Shown here: one piece after another, positions 50,686-59,411 of the stretch
Numbering within the stretch: position 1 is the first letter of the stretch
Layout of the letters: the number at the start of each line of letters is the position of its first letter
Assembly: GCA_003210095.1 (NCBI GenBank)
Contig: QCNP01000001.1
Location: 170,001 to 234,000, forward strand
DNA length: 64,000 nt
Direction of reading: 5' to 3'
Origin: Pelagibacteraceae bacterium AG-426-E17
GTDB taxonomy: Bacteria; Pseudomonadota; Alphaproteobacteria; Pelagibacterales; Pelagibacteraceae
Made by a program: the position numbers and the translations under genes
The notes under the pieces: generated by a model
Seen by the model: only the letters and a program-made list of their open reading frames with translations
Database searches by the model: none
Told to the model about the DNA's origin: nothing

Positions 50686-50760
50686 GCCCTTGTAGTTTTA
50701 GTGTTAAAACAGGCCCTTGGTAAGGGTCAGTCATGAGTTAGATTCTCATCGAGGGCACCA
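50686..50760 (+). tRNA. tRNA-Thr(GGT) with highly atypical D- and T-loops
   Basis: GCCCTTG TA GTTT TAGTGTTA AAAC A GGCCC TTGGTAA GGGTC AGTC ATGAG TTAGATT CTCAT CGAGGGC A CCA; all four stems pair, anticodon arm matches bacterial tRNA-Thr(GGT). Confidence 0.82.
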
Positions 50761-51480
50761 TTATTTAGAATAAATTATTTTTTTCAAAAACAAGCCCATA
50801 ATTAACAAAATTATAAAAGCAACTATTGGTAAATAAATCTCTTTTGATAGTAGCATTTCAAAAAATGTAGGTGGTAGGCTATTTTCGTCGATTATTTTTT
50901 CTACACCACTTCCTAAAGAGACAACTATAAACAACTGTGGTGTCATTCCTATGATTGTGCCAAAGAAATAATTTTTATTTTTTACATTAAATATTGCAGG
51001 GATGGTATTAGCAATTGCAAAAGGTATTCCGCCAATAAACCTATATACTAAAAAATAAAAAAACTCATTTTTTTTAAATAAATCTTTCAAAAAGAACATT
51101 TTTTTTGGAAATTTACTCTCGATTAAATCCTTAAAAAAAAATTTAGTGATAGTATAAAGAATAAGAGCTCCTATTGAGATTGACACTACAACAACTAAAG
51201 TTCCTACCCATTTACCAAAAATAAATCCAGATAATAAGGCTACAGGTGAACCAAACCCAAGCAACATTACCCATAAAACAACGCCAAAGAAAAAAGTAAT
51301 TACAGTTATTAAATAGTTGTTATTTTTTAAATTTATTAAATAATCTCTATTATTTTTAATAAACTCATAACTAGTTAATTCATTTAAAGTAAATTTATTA
51401 AAGAAAATAATTAAAAATGCAGATATTAGGAATAGATAAGTAATTCCTAAAATAATTTTAATTTTTTTTGCTTTTTCCAT
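50761..51480 (-). CDS. TVP38/TMEM64 (VTT/DedA-like) family membrane protein
   Basis: GFGSPVALLSGFIFGKWVGTLVVVVSISIGA; VYRFIGGIPFAIANTIPAIFNVKNKNYFFGTIIGMTPQLFIVVSLG. Confidence 0.88.
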   Translation of the reverse strand: MEKAKKIKIILGITYLFLISAFLIIFFNKFTLNELTSYEFIKNNRDYLINLKNNNYLITVITFFFGVVLWVMLLGFGSPVALLSGFIFGKWVGTLVVVVSISIGALILYTITKFFFKDLIESKFPKKMFFLKDLFKKNEFFYFLVYRFIGGIPFAIANTIPAIFNVKNKNYFFGTIIGMTPQLFIVVSLGSGVEKIIDENSLPPTFFEMLLSKEIYLPIVAFIILLIMGLFLKKIIYSK

Positions 51481-51566
51481 TGTAATTAATGTAGTAAAAT
51501 TTTCTGTACTTATACATATATATTTTCTATAAATACCAAAATTTTAAAAAAATTTAAATACTATCT

Positions 51567-51701
51567 ATGAAAAGAACTTATCAACCTAGTAAACTTGTTC
51601 GAAAAAGAAGACACGGTTTCAGATCAAAAATGAAAACAAAAGGTGGTAGAAAACTTCTTGCTAGAAGAAGGAAAAAAGGCCGAAAAAAATTGACCGTTTA
51701 A
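51567..51701 (+). CDS. rpmH: 50S ribosomal protein L34
   Basis: [44 protein letters not shown]; 44 aa, not in the ORF track; stop overlaps the rnpA start (TAATG). Confidence 0.96.
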   Translation: MKRTYQPSKLVRKRRHGFRSKMKTKGGRKLLARRRKKGRKKLTV

Positions 51702-52042
51702 TGGATGTAAAAATCTTAAGCCTTTCAAAAAATTCTGATTTTCAAAATATTTTGACTGGAAAAAAAATTAACAATATTTTTTCAACAATTTTTTTTAAAA
51801 AAATATCTAATAAAAATAATAAAAAATTAAATCTAAGTATTGTCACCAAAAAAAAGCTCGGTAATGCCGTGGAAAGAAACAAGATAAAAAGGAGGATGAG
51901 AAATATAATGATTTTTATCGTTAAAAATATCAACATTAATTTAAATTACTCATATTTAATTATTGCCAAAAAAACAGTTTTAGAAAAAAAATATGATGAT
52001 ATTAAAGACAAAATACTTAATGATTTTAAAAAAATAATATGA
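51701..52042 (+). CDS. rnpA: Ribonuclease P protein component
   Basis: KKLGNAVERNKIKRRMRNI; between rpmH and yidD. Confidence 0.92.
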   Translation: MDVKILSLSKNSDFQNILTGKKINNIFSTIFFKKISNKNNKKLNLSIVTKKKLGNAVERNKIKRRMRNIMIFIVKNININLNYSYLIIAKKTVLEKKYDDIKDKILNDFKKII

Positions 52043-52275
52043 CCAGACTGTTTATTAAATTCTTAATTAAATTAATAAAAATGTATAAATATTTAATATC
52101 CCCGATATTGGGTAATAATTGTAGATATTTACCAACTTGTTCAGATTATTTTATAGATTGTTTAGAATATCATGGATTATTAAAAGGATTTTACATGGGA
52201 ATTAAACGATTGATAAGTTGTCATCCTATTAAATTTCTAGGTGGTGGTGAAGGTTATAAACCATTAAAAAAATAG
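52039..52275 (+). CDS. yidD: Membrane protein insertion efficiency factor YidD
   Basis: YKYLISPILGNNCRYLPTCSDYFIDCLEYHG; GGGEGYKPL. Confidence 0.93.
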   Translation: MTRLFIKFLIKLIKMYKYLISPILGNNCRYLPTCSDYFIDCLEYHGLLKGFYMGIKRLISCHPIKFLGGGEGYKPLKK

Positions 52276-52277
52276 TT

Positions 52278-53957
52278 ATGGACACAAAAAATATAATAGC
52301 AGCGATTTCACTAAGTATTGCAATAATAGTTCTTTGGAGCTTATTTTTTCAACCTGTGCCGGATGACTCAACGGGATTAAGTGAAAGTGAAAAGAAATTA
52401 CTTAATTCAAGTGATATGCCTACGATTGATAACGAAAAAAAAGATGAGATTTTATCACGAAATGATGCCTTGCAACTAAGTGAAAGGATTTATTTTGAGA
52501 ATGAGAGTATAAAAGGATCTATATCTTTAAAGGGTGCAGCTATTGATGATTTAACCTTTAAAAAATTTAAAGAAAAATTAGAGTCTGACGAAAAGGTAGT
52601 TTTATTGAATCCTAAAGATACATCTCTAGGTTATTATGTTGAGTCAGGTTGGGTTACAAGTAACAAAAATATTGATCTACCAGATAATAACTCTATGTGG
52701 ATGGTTGATGGTAACTCAAAACTTTCAGAAAAAAATGATGTAAAAATTATATGGGAAAATAAGCAAGGTTTAATATTTGAAAAAATTATTAGCATAGATA
52801 ACCAATACTTGTTTACTGTTAAACAAAATATTAAAAACAGAACAAGCAATATTTATAATTTGTATCCTTATGGGCAAATTATAAGAAAAGAATTACCAGA
52901 AATTATTGATTTTTTTATTTTGCATGAAGGCCCAATTGGAGTTTTTGATCAACAATTAGTAGAAAAAGACTATAAAGATATTATTGACAAAAAATTCTCA
53001 AAAAATGCAAACGAAGGATTTTTAGGTATCACAGATAAATATTGGTTGACAAGCTTAATACCAGAAAAAAATAAGAAATTTAGGGCAGACTTTGAATACA
53101 AAGAAAAATTTAAAGTCAATTTTGTAGAAACTGAGCCGATTGAAATTCAACCAAATGGACAAATAAATAGCGAGATAAAAATAATAATTGCTGCAAAAGA
53201 GGTTGGGGTAATAGATGGATATAATGACAGTTTAAATCTTAAGAAATTTGACCTTGTTATAGATTGGGGTTGGTTTTATTGGATTGTTAAACCACTTTTT
53301 TTTCTTAACGATTACTTTTTTAAACTTGCCGGTAATTACGGTATTGCAATTATATTGATTACTGTTTGCCTAAGACTGGCTTTCTTTCCTCTTAATAATT
53401 ACGCTTTTAAATCCATGTCTAAAATGAAAGTACTACAACCAGAGATGGCCAGATTAAAAGAAGTTCATAAAGATGATAAAATGAAACTACAGCAAGCGAT
53501 GATGCAATTATATAAGAAAGAAGGAGTAAATCCAGTCAGTGGTTGTTTACCAATACTTATATCAATACCTTTTTTCTTTGCAATTTACAAAATGCTTTTT
53601 GTCACAATTGAAATGAGACACCAGCCTTTTTTTGGTTGGATAAAAGATTTGTCAGAAAAAGACCCTACTTCAATATTTAATTTATTTGGTTTAATACCAT
53701 GGGACCCGCCTTCTTTTATGATTATTGGAGCTCTACCAATTTTGATGGGATTAACAATGTGGCTACAACAAAAATTAAATCCAGCACCACAAGATGAGAT
53801 ACAAAAAAAAATATTTATGTTCTTCCCCTTATTTTTGACAATTATACTAGCTCCTTTTCCATCAGGCCTTGTATTATACTGGACTGCAAATAATATTCTT
53901 ACCATGGCGCAACAGTATGTGATTATGAAAAAAACTACTGTGAAAACCGCTTCATAA
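52278..53957 (+). CDS. yidC: Membrane protein insertase YidC
   Basis: NYGIAIILITVCLRLAFFPLNNYAFKSMSKMKVLQPEMARLKE; C-terminal TM core. Confidence 0.95.
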   Translation: MDTKNIIAAISLSIAIIVLWSLFFQPVPDDSTGLSESEKKLLNSSDMPTIDNEKKDEILSRNDALQLSERIYFENESIKGSISLKGAAIDDLTFKKFKEKLESDEKVVLLNPKDTSLGYYVESGWVTSNKNIDLPDNNSMWMVDGNSKLSEKNDVKIIWENKQGLIFEKIISIDNQYLFTVKQNIKNRTSNIYNLYPYGQIIRKELPEIIDFFILHEGPIGVFDQQLVEKDYKDIIDKKFSKNANEGFLGITDKYWLTSLIPEKNKKFRADFEYKEKFKVNFVETEPIEIQPNGQINSEIKIIIAAKEVGVIDGYNDSLNLKKFDLVIDWGWFYWIVKPLFFLNDYFFKLAGNYGIAIILITVCLRLAFFPLNNYAFKSMSKMKVLQPEMARLKEVHKDDKMKLQQAMMQLYKKEGVNPVSGCLPILISIPFFFAIYKMLFVTIEMRHQPFFGWIKDLSEKDPTSIFNLFGLIPWDPPSFMIIGALPILMGLTMWLQQKLNPAPQDEIQKKIFMFFPLFLTIILAPFPSGLVLYWTANNILTMAQQYVIMKKTTVKTAS

Positions 53958-54806
53958 ATGGAAATAGAAAAAATCCTACCAAAAGATGGCCCTCCTTTAG
54001 ATGAGGTTAATAAATATATTGAGAAATATAAAGATGAATTAATAGTAATTAAATATGGAGGTAACGTATTTATCGATAGACAAATTTTTAATAATTTTAT
54101 AAATGACTTAAAAATATTAAATGAATTAAAACTTTCAGTTATAGTGGTTCATGGTGGAGGGCCAAGAATAAAAAGAGAGTTAGATAAATCTAAAATAGAG
54201 TCAAAATTTATCAGAGGCTTAAGAGTAACGGATGAAAAAATTATAAATATAGTTGAAAATGTTCTAATAGATTTTAATAGTGATATTGTTGATTCACTTA
54301 AAAAAAAAGGATCAAAAGCAATATCAATCAATACAAAAAATAATAACATTATTGATGTTGAGCCTGAGGCAAAAGAATTGGGTTTTGTAGGCATACCAAA
54401 AAAAATTAATATTGACTTTATTAATAAATTGCTAAGTGAAAATTTAATACCAATAATTTCTCCGTTAGGTTTGGGAAAAAACCGCCAAACTTATAATATT
54501 AATGGGGATACTGCAGCAGGAGCTATTGCAAAATCTCTAAAATCAAAAAGATTGCTTTTAATGACTAATGTTGAGGGAGTTTTGGATAAGAATAAAAAAC
54601 TTATACAAGAAATTTCCTCGTCTAAAATTTTGGAAATGATTAAGGATGAAACTATAACGGAAGGGATGATACCTAAGATCAACACTTGTCTAGACGCTGT
54701 AAATAATGGAGTAACAGCTGTAGCGATAATCGATGGTAGAAAAAAACACTCAATTTTATTTGAGATATTTTCAGATAAAGGATCTGGAACATTAATTAGA
54801 AAATGA
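53958..54806 (+). CDS. argB: Acetylglutamate kinase
   Basis: IKYGGNVF, VVHGGGPRIKREL, NINGDTAAGAIAKSLK. Confidence 0.95.
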   Translation: MEIEKILPKDGPPLDEVNKYIEKYKDELIVIKYGGNVFIDRQIFNNFINDLKILNELKLSVIVVHGGGPRIKRELDKSKIESKFIRGLRVTDEKIINIVENVLIDFNSDIVDSLKKKGSKAISINTKNNNIIDVEPEAKELGFVGIPKKINIDFINKLLSENLIPIISPLGLGKNRQTYNINGDTAAGAIAKSLKSKRLLLMTNVEGVLDKNKKLIQEISSSKILEMIKDETITEGMIPKINTCLDAVNNGVTAVAIIDGRKKHSILFEIFSDKGSGTLIRK

Positions 54807-55495
54807 AAAATTTGAATAAAATGAAATACTTATTACTAGATCTCGATGGAGTCTGTTATGGAAAACATAACAATTATTCATTGGAAAAAGTATTTGGTCA
54901 AGTATCAAATCGTATGACACAATTTATTTCTGAGCGATTAAATATTAATCGAGACAAAGCCAAAAAATTACAAACTGATTATTTTTACAAATATAATACA
55001 AGTTTAAATGGACTAATGATTCATCATGATATACCGCCTCAAGAATTTTTAAAATATGTACACACAATTGATCTATCTTTTATGAAAGAGGATAAAATAA
55101 TGAGAGAGGAACTTATCAAGTTAGATATGGAGAAATTTATATTTACCAATGGAAGTGCTGAACACGCAGAAAATATATTAACTCATTTAGGTGTGTATGA
55201 TCTTTTTGGAAGAGATAAAATATTTGATATACAAGATGCCGGATATGTACCAAAACCTGAGGCAAAAACTTTTGATATGATGCTTAATAAATTTAAGATA
55301 AATCCAGAGGAGACTATTTACATTGAAGATATTGCAAAAAATTTAGGTATTGGTCACGAAAGAGGATGTTATACAGTTTGGCTAATTAATGATGAACATT
55401 TTGGTAAAATGAACTCCGATAAAGATTATATTTCTCATAAAATTGAAAATCTGTCTTTATTTCTCAAGGAAATAAGGTTATTAAAAAACAAATAA
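54803..55495 (+). CDS. HAD-family pyrimidine 5'-nucleotidase-like hydrolase
   Basis: LLLDLDGVCYG, FTNGSAEHAENIL, KPEAKTFDMM, YIEDIAKNL. Confidence 0.85.
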   Translation: MKNLNKMKYLLLDLDGVCYGKHNNYSLEKVFGQVSNRMTQFISERLNINRDKAKKLQTDYFYKYNTSLNGLMIHHDIPPQEFLKYVHTIDLSFMKEDKIMREELIKLDMEKFIFTNGSAEHAENILTHLGVYDLFGRDKIFDIQDAGYVPKPEAKTFDMMLNKFKINPEETIYIEDIAKNLGIGHERGCYTVWLINDEHFGKMNSDKDYISHKIENLSLFLKEIRLLKNK

Positions 55496-55498
55496 ATT

Positions 55499-56326
55499 AT
55501 GTCTTTAGAAAAAATTATTAATGATGCATGGGAAAATAAGGATCAAATCAGCCCTAATGCAGATCAAGAACTTAAAGATGCAATAAATCAAATAATTGCA
55601 GACTTAGATAGTGGAGCAGTTAGAGCTGCTGAAAAAATAAATGATCAATGGATTGCTCATCAACACATTAAAAAAGCAATAATGCTAAGTTTTAGAATAT
55701 ATCCAATGGAAAATCTAAATGGCCCTTATAGTAGTTGGTATGACAAAGCTCATTTACTAAAAGGTAAAACTGCTGGTTGGACAAAAGAAGATCATGAAAA
55801 AGCTGGCTTTAGAATGGTTCCTAATTCTCCAGTAAGGAAAGGTTCTTTCGTTGGAAAAAATGCTGTGTTAATGCCTTGTTATGTAAATATAGGCGCTTAC
55901 ATTGATGAAGGAACGATGATAGATACATTTGCAAGAGCAGGCAGTTGTTGTCAAATTGGAAAAAATTGTCATATATCTGCAGGCTCTGGTGTTGGAGGTG
56001 TTTTGGAACCAGCCCAAGCATTACCCACAATAATTGAAGATAATGTTTTTTTAGGAGCAATGTCTGAAGTAGTTGAAGGTGTGATTGTTGGTGAAGGATC
56101 AGTTTTAAGTATGGGAATGTATATTGGTCAATCAACTAAAATTGTAGATCGTAAATCGGGAAAAATAACTTACGGTAAAATACCTCCTTATTCAGTTGTT
56201 GTGCCAGGGACTTTACCGGATAAAAATAATTCATCGACAGCATCCTTATATTGCGCAGTAATAATTAAACAGGTTGACGAAAAAACAAGATCCAAAACTT
56301 CAGTGAACGATCTTTTAAGAGAATAA
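55499..56326 (+). CDS. dapD: 2,3,4,5-tetrahydropyridine-2,6-dicarboxylate N-succinyltransferase
   Basis: Hexapeptide repeat; GAYIDEGTMIDTFARAGSCCQIGKNCHISAGSGVGGVLEP. Confidence 0.95.
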   Translation: MSLEKIINDAWENKDQISPNADQELKDAINQIIADLDSGAVRAAEKINDQWIAHQHIKKAIMLSFRIYPMENLNGPYSSWYDKAHLLKGKTAGWTKEDHEKAGFRMVPNSPVRKGSFVGKNAVLMPCYVNIGAYIDEGTMIDTFARAGSCCQIGKNCHISAGSGVGGVLEPAQALPTIIEDNVFLGAMSEVVEGVIVGEGSVLSMGMYIGQSTKIVDRKSGKITYGKIPPYSVVVPGTLPDKNNSSTASLYCAVIIKQVDEKTRSKTSVNDLLRE

Positions 56327-56329
56327 AAA

Positions 56330-57487
56330 ATGCAAAAAATAAACGAACTTAATTTAGCTAAAGAGCTAATTAGATTTCCATCAATAACACCAATTGATGC
56401 AGGCATTATGAATTTCCTTAAAAAAAAATTAATTAAACTAGGTTTTAAAACCAATGTAATCACATTTAAAGATAAAAAGCATAAACCAGTAAAAAATTTG
56501 TATGCAAGAATAGGGAATAGAAGTCCAAATTTTTGTTATGCCGGGCATTTAGATGTTGTGCCTCCAGGTAATTTAAATGACTGGACTGTGAACCCATTTG
56601 AACCAAAAGTTAAAAATGGTCATCTGGTTGGTAGGGGTGCTAATGATATGAAAAGTTCAATTGCGGCATTTGTATCTGCTGTAAGTGTTTTTCTAAATAA
56701 AAATAAGAATTTCAAAGGTTCAATAAGTTTTTTAATAACAGGAGATGAAGAAGGCGATGCAATAAATGGCACAAAAAAGGTAGTAGATTATTTAAAGAAA
56801 AAAAGAGAGAAAATAAACTTTTGCTTAGTTGGAGAGCCAACAAATCCTAATAAATTGGGTGAGATGATTAAAATTGGTAGAAGAGGTAGTTTGACTGGGA
56901 AAATAGTTATTTATGGTATCCAGGGACACGTTGCGTACCCTCAACGAGCAAATAATCCATCAACTACTATCGTAGAAATTTTAAAGAAATTAAAAGATAT
57001 TAAGTTTGATAACGGTACCAAAAATTTCCAAAAAACTAATTTAGAAGTGACCAGGATCAATATAAACAATCATATAGATAATGTTATTCCCTCTTACGCA
57101 GAAGCTACATTTAATATACGTTTTAATAATAAACATTCTTCTAATTCTTTAAAGAAAAAACTAAATGCTACTTTAAAAAGAATATGTAGAAAGAAAAAAA
57201 CTAAATATAAAATTGAATACAAAGTATCTGGGGAAGCATTTTTTTGTAAACCAAATAGTTTTGTCTATAAAATTCAGAATATAATTAAAAAAAATACTAA
57301 TATTAAACCTAAACTATCGACATCTGGTGGTACATCTGATGCAAGATTTATAAGAAAAATATCACCTTGCCTTGAATTTGGTTTAGTTGGTAAAACTATG
57401 CACAAAATTGATGAAGCAGTATCCTTAAAAGATTTAAAAAATTTAACTAAAATTTATTCAGAAATATTAGAAGAATATTTTAAGTGA
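56330..57487 (+). CDS. dapE: Succinyl-diaminopimelate desuccinylase
   Basis: AGHLDVVPPGNLNDWTVNPFEP, GRGANDMKSSIAAF, GDEEGDAINGTKKV. Confidence 0.94.
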   Translation: MQKINELNLAKELIRFPSITPIDAGIMNFLKKKLIKLGFKTNVITFKDKKHKPVKNLYARIGNRSPNFCYAGHLDVVPPGNLNDWTVNPFEPKVKNGHLVGRGANDMKSSIAAFVSAVSVFLNKNKNFKGSISFLITGDEEGDAINGTKKVVDYLKKKREKINFCLVGEPTNPNKLGEMIKIGRRGSLTGKIVIYGIQGHVAYPQRANNPSTTIVEILKKLKDIKFDNGTKNFQKTNLEVTRININNHIDNVIPSYAEATFNIRFNNKHSSNSLKKKLNATLKRICRKKKTKYKIEYKVSGEAFFCKPNSFVYKIQNIIKKNTNIKPKLSTSGGTSDARFIRKISPCLEFGLVGKTMHKIDEAVSLKDLKNLTKIYSEILEEYFK

Positions 57488-58407
57488 ATACAGCGATAGT
57501 AACTTCAGATTCCTCAGAAAATCATATCACTGGTGATGGTCACCCTGAACAACCAAAAAGAGTTTCAGCTGTCATTGATAAATTAAGGAAAAGAGATAAC
57601 CTTTTGTGGATTAAATCAGAAAAATTTGATCAAAAAATATTAAAAAAGGTACATGGATCAGATTATATTGAAAGTGTAGAGAGATCATTTCCATCTAATG
57701 GCTTAAAATTTTTGGACGGAGACACTATTATTTCTCCCGGAAGTAAGAAAGCAACATATGATGCTGTAGGTTCTATAATTAAAGCTGTAGACGGTGTGCA
57801 GTCAAAAAAATTCAAAAACGCATTTTGTGCTGTAAGGCCTCCTGGACATCACTCTGAAAAAAATAAAGCTATGGGTTTTTGTATTTTTAATAATGCAGCT
57901 ATAGGAGCTCAATACTTAATTGAAAAATACAAATATAATCGAATTGCTATAATAGACTTTGATGTTCATCATGGAAATGGTACTCAAGACATTTTTTACA
58001 ACAATAAAAAAGTTTTATATATCTCAACACATCAATATCCTTTCTATCCCGGTACGGGGTCTGAAAATGAGAAAGGTAAGTTTAATAATATATTTAATAT
58101 ACCTTTGCCAGCAGGTACATCGTCTGAAAATTATTTTGAAGCGTATAACCATGCACTAAAAAAAATTGATCAATTTAGACCCGAGTTTTTGATATTTTCA
58201 GCAGGTTTTGATGCGCACCAAGATGATCCCTTAGCACAATTCAAATTAAAATCAGGAGATTTTTATGAAATTACAAGAAGAACACTTCTTACAGCAAATA
58301 AATATATTAATAAAAAAGTAGTCTCTATTTTGGAAGGTGGTTACGATTTAAATGCTTTAGCAGAAAGCGCTGATGAACATATTAAGGCATTACAGCAAAA
58401 TAAATAA
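57484..58407 (+). CDS. Histone deacetylase family (acetoin utilization/acetylpolyamine amidohydrolase-like) protein
   Basis: RPPGHHSEKNKAMGFCIFNNAAIGA, IIDFDVHHGNGTQDIFY, FSAGFDAHQDDPL; GTG start. Confidence 0.92.
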   Translation: MNTAIVTSDSSENHITGDGHPEQPKRVSAVIDKLRKRDNLLWIKSEKFDQKILKKVHGSDYIESVERSFPSNGLKFLDGDTIISPGSKKATYDAVGSIIKAVDGVQSKKFKNAFCAVRPPGHHSEKNKAMGFCIFNNAAIGAQYLIEKYKYNRIAIIDFDVHHGNGTQDIFYNNKKVLYISTHQYPFYPGTGSENEKGKFNNIFNIPLPAGTSSENYFEAYNHALKKIDQFRPEFLIFSAGFDAHQDDPLAQFKLKSGDFYEITRRTLLTANKYINKKVVSILEGGYDLNALAESADEHIKALQQNK

Positions 58408-58451
58408 AATTACATATTGAAAATTAAAAAATAATAACCATATAAATTATC

Positions 58452-58500
58452 GTGTTGCCTAATGGGACACTAAAGTAACCTTGCTAACAAAGGAGGAAAA
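58452..58500 (+). promoter_or_regulatory. Candidate ROSE-like RNA thermometer in the hsp20 5' UTR
   Basis: GTGT..CC-taat-GG..ACAC hairpin followed by CCTTGCT-AACAA-AGGAGG; the UUGCU/AGGA pairing with one unpaired G is the ROSE signature. Confidence 0.65.
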
Positions 58501-58947
58501 ATGACAAGTAAGGACCTATCAATCTTTAACTCATTAAGACCATTTTCTGTAGGTTTTGATGATATGTTTGAGCAATTTGAAAATATGTTAGGTAATGGCG
58601 GTATGACAACACAGTCAAATTATCCACCATACAACATTAGAAAAACTGGTAAAGATAAGTACTCAATTGAGGTAGCTCTTGCAGGATTTAACAAAAAAGA
58701 TGTGGAAGTTGAATATGAAGACAATCTTTTAACTGTAAGAACTAAAAAAATTGAAAAATCTGATGACACTGTCAAAAATGGAGAGATCATCCATAAAGGA
58801 ATATCTCAAAGACAATTTACTAGATCATTCAAATTAGCTGAAGATGTAAAAGTTGGTGAGGCTAATTTAAAAGATGGGCTTTTAACTATTGATTGCGAAA
58901 AAATAGTTCCAGAGTTTAAGAAAAAAAAGCTTATACAAATTAAATAA
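58501..58947 (+). CDS. Small heat shock protein, Hsp20 (IbpA-type)
   Basis: YPPYNIRKTGKDKYSIEVALAGFNKKDVEVEYEDNLLTVRTKK; GISQRQFTRSFKLAEDVKV. Confidence 0.95.
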   Translation: MTSKDLSIFNSLRPFSVGFDDMFEQFENMLGNGGMTTQSNYPPYNIRKTGKDKYSIEVALAGFNKKDVEVEYEDNLLTVRTKKIEKSDDTVKNGEIIHKGISQRQFTRSFKLAEDVKVGEANLKDGLLTIDCEKIVPEFKKKKLIQIK

Positions 58948-58956
58948 GTCAACCTT

Positions 58957-58979
58957 GCTTGTGGGGGTCTACCCCACAA
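58957..58979. terminator. Hairpin between convergent hsp20 and lipoprotein genes
   Basis: CTTGTGGGG-GTCTA-CCCCACAAG, perfect 9-bp stem, GC-rich relative to surroundings. Confidence 0.75.
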
Positions 58980-58980
58980 G

Positions 58981-59292
58981 TTAAAAACATCCTTTTGTAG
59001 TATATCCTATCACAAAATCACTCTCATCAATTTCAAATTTTCTTTGACACTTAATCCCGTATTTTTTAGAAATATAGATCATAGTACCTGGTGCTTCGGG
59101 TTCTCCCTCATTTGGTCCGATTAAATCAGGATTTCCGAATTCAGCTATTAATAAATCTTTTTTTTTATTTAAAAATTTCTTTAAATATTCATCTTCTTTT
59201 TCAATTAATTTGTCGGCTTTGTTTTGAACGGTTGTGCAGTTAGAAAAAAAAATAAACAAAAAAAAAATAAATAGATTAATTATTTTTTTCAT
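58981..59292 (-). CDS. Putative lipoprotein, hypothetical
   Basis: MKKIINLFIFFLFIFFSNCTTVQNKADK signal/lipobox-like Cys. Confidence 0.65.
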   Translation of the reverse strand: MKKIINLFIFFLFIFFSNCTTVQNKADKLIEKEDEYLKKFLNKKKDLLIAEFGNPDLIGPNEGEPEAPGTMIYISKKYGIKCQRKFEIDESDFVIGYTTKGCF

Positions 59293-59411
59293 ATTTTAAT
59301 TTTATCACAACTGTGATTATAAAAAATAAACTTATAGTTGAATATTGTGAATAAAGAAAATTTAATTAAGGAATTATTTTATTATTCTGTTAGTTTTCGT
59401 TTGGAGGTAAA

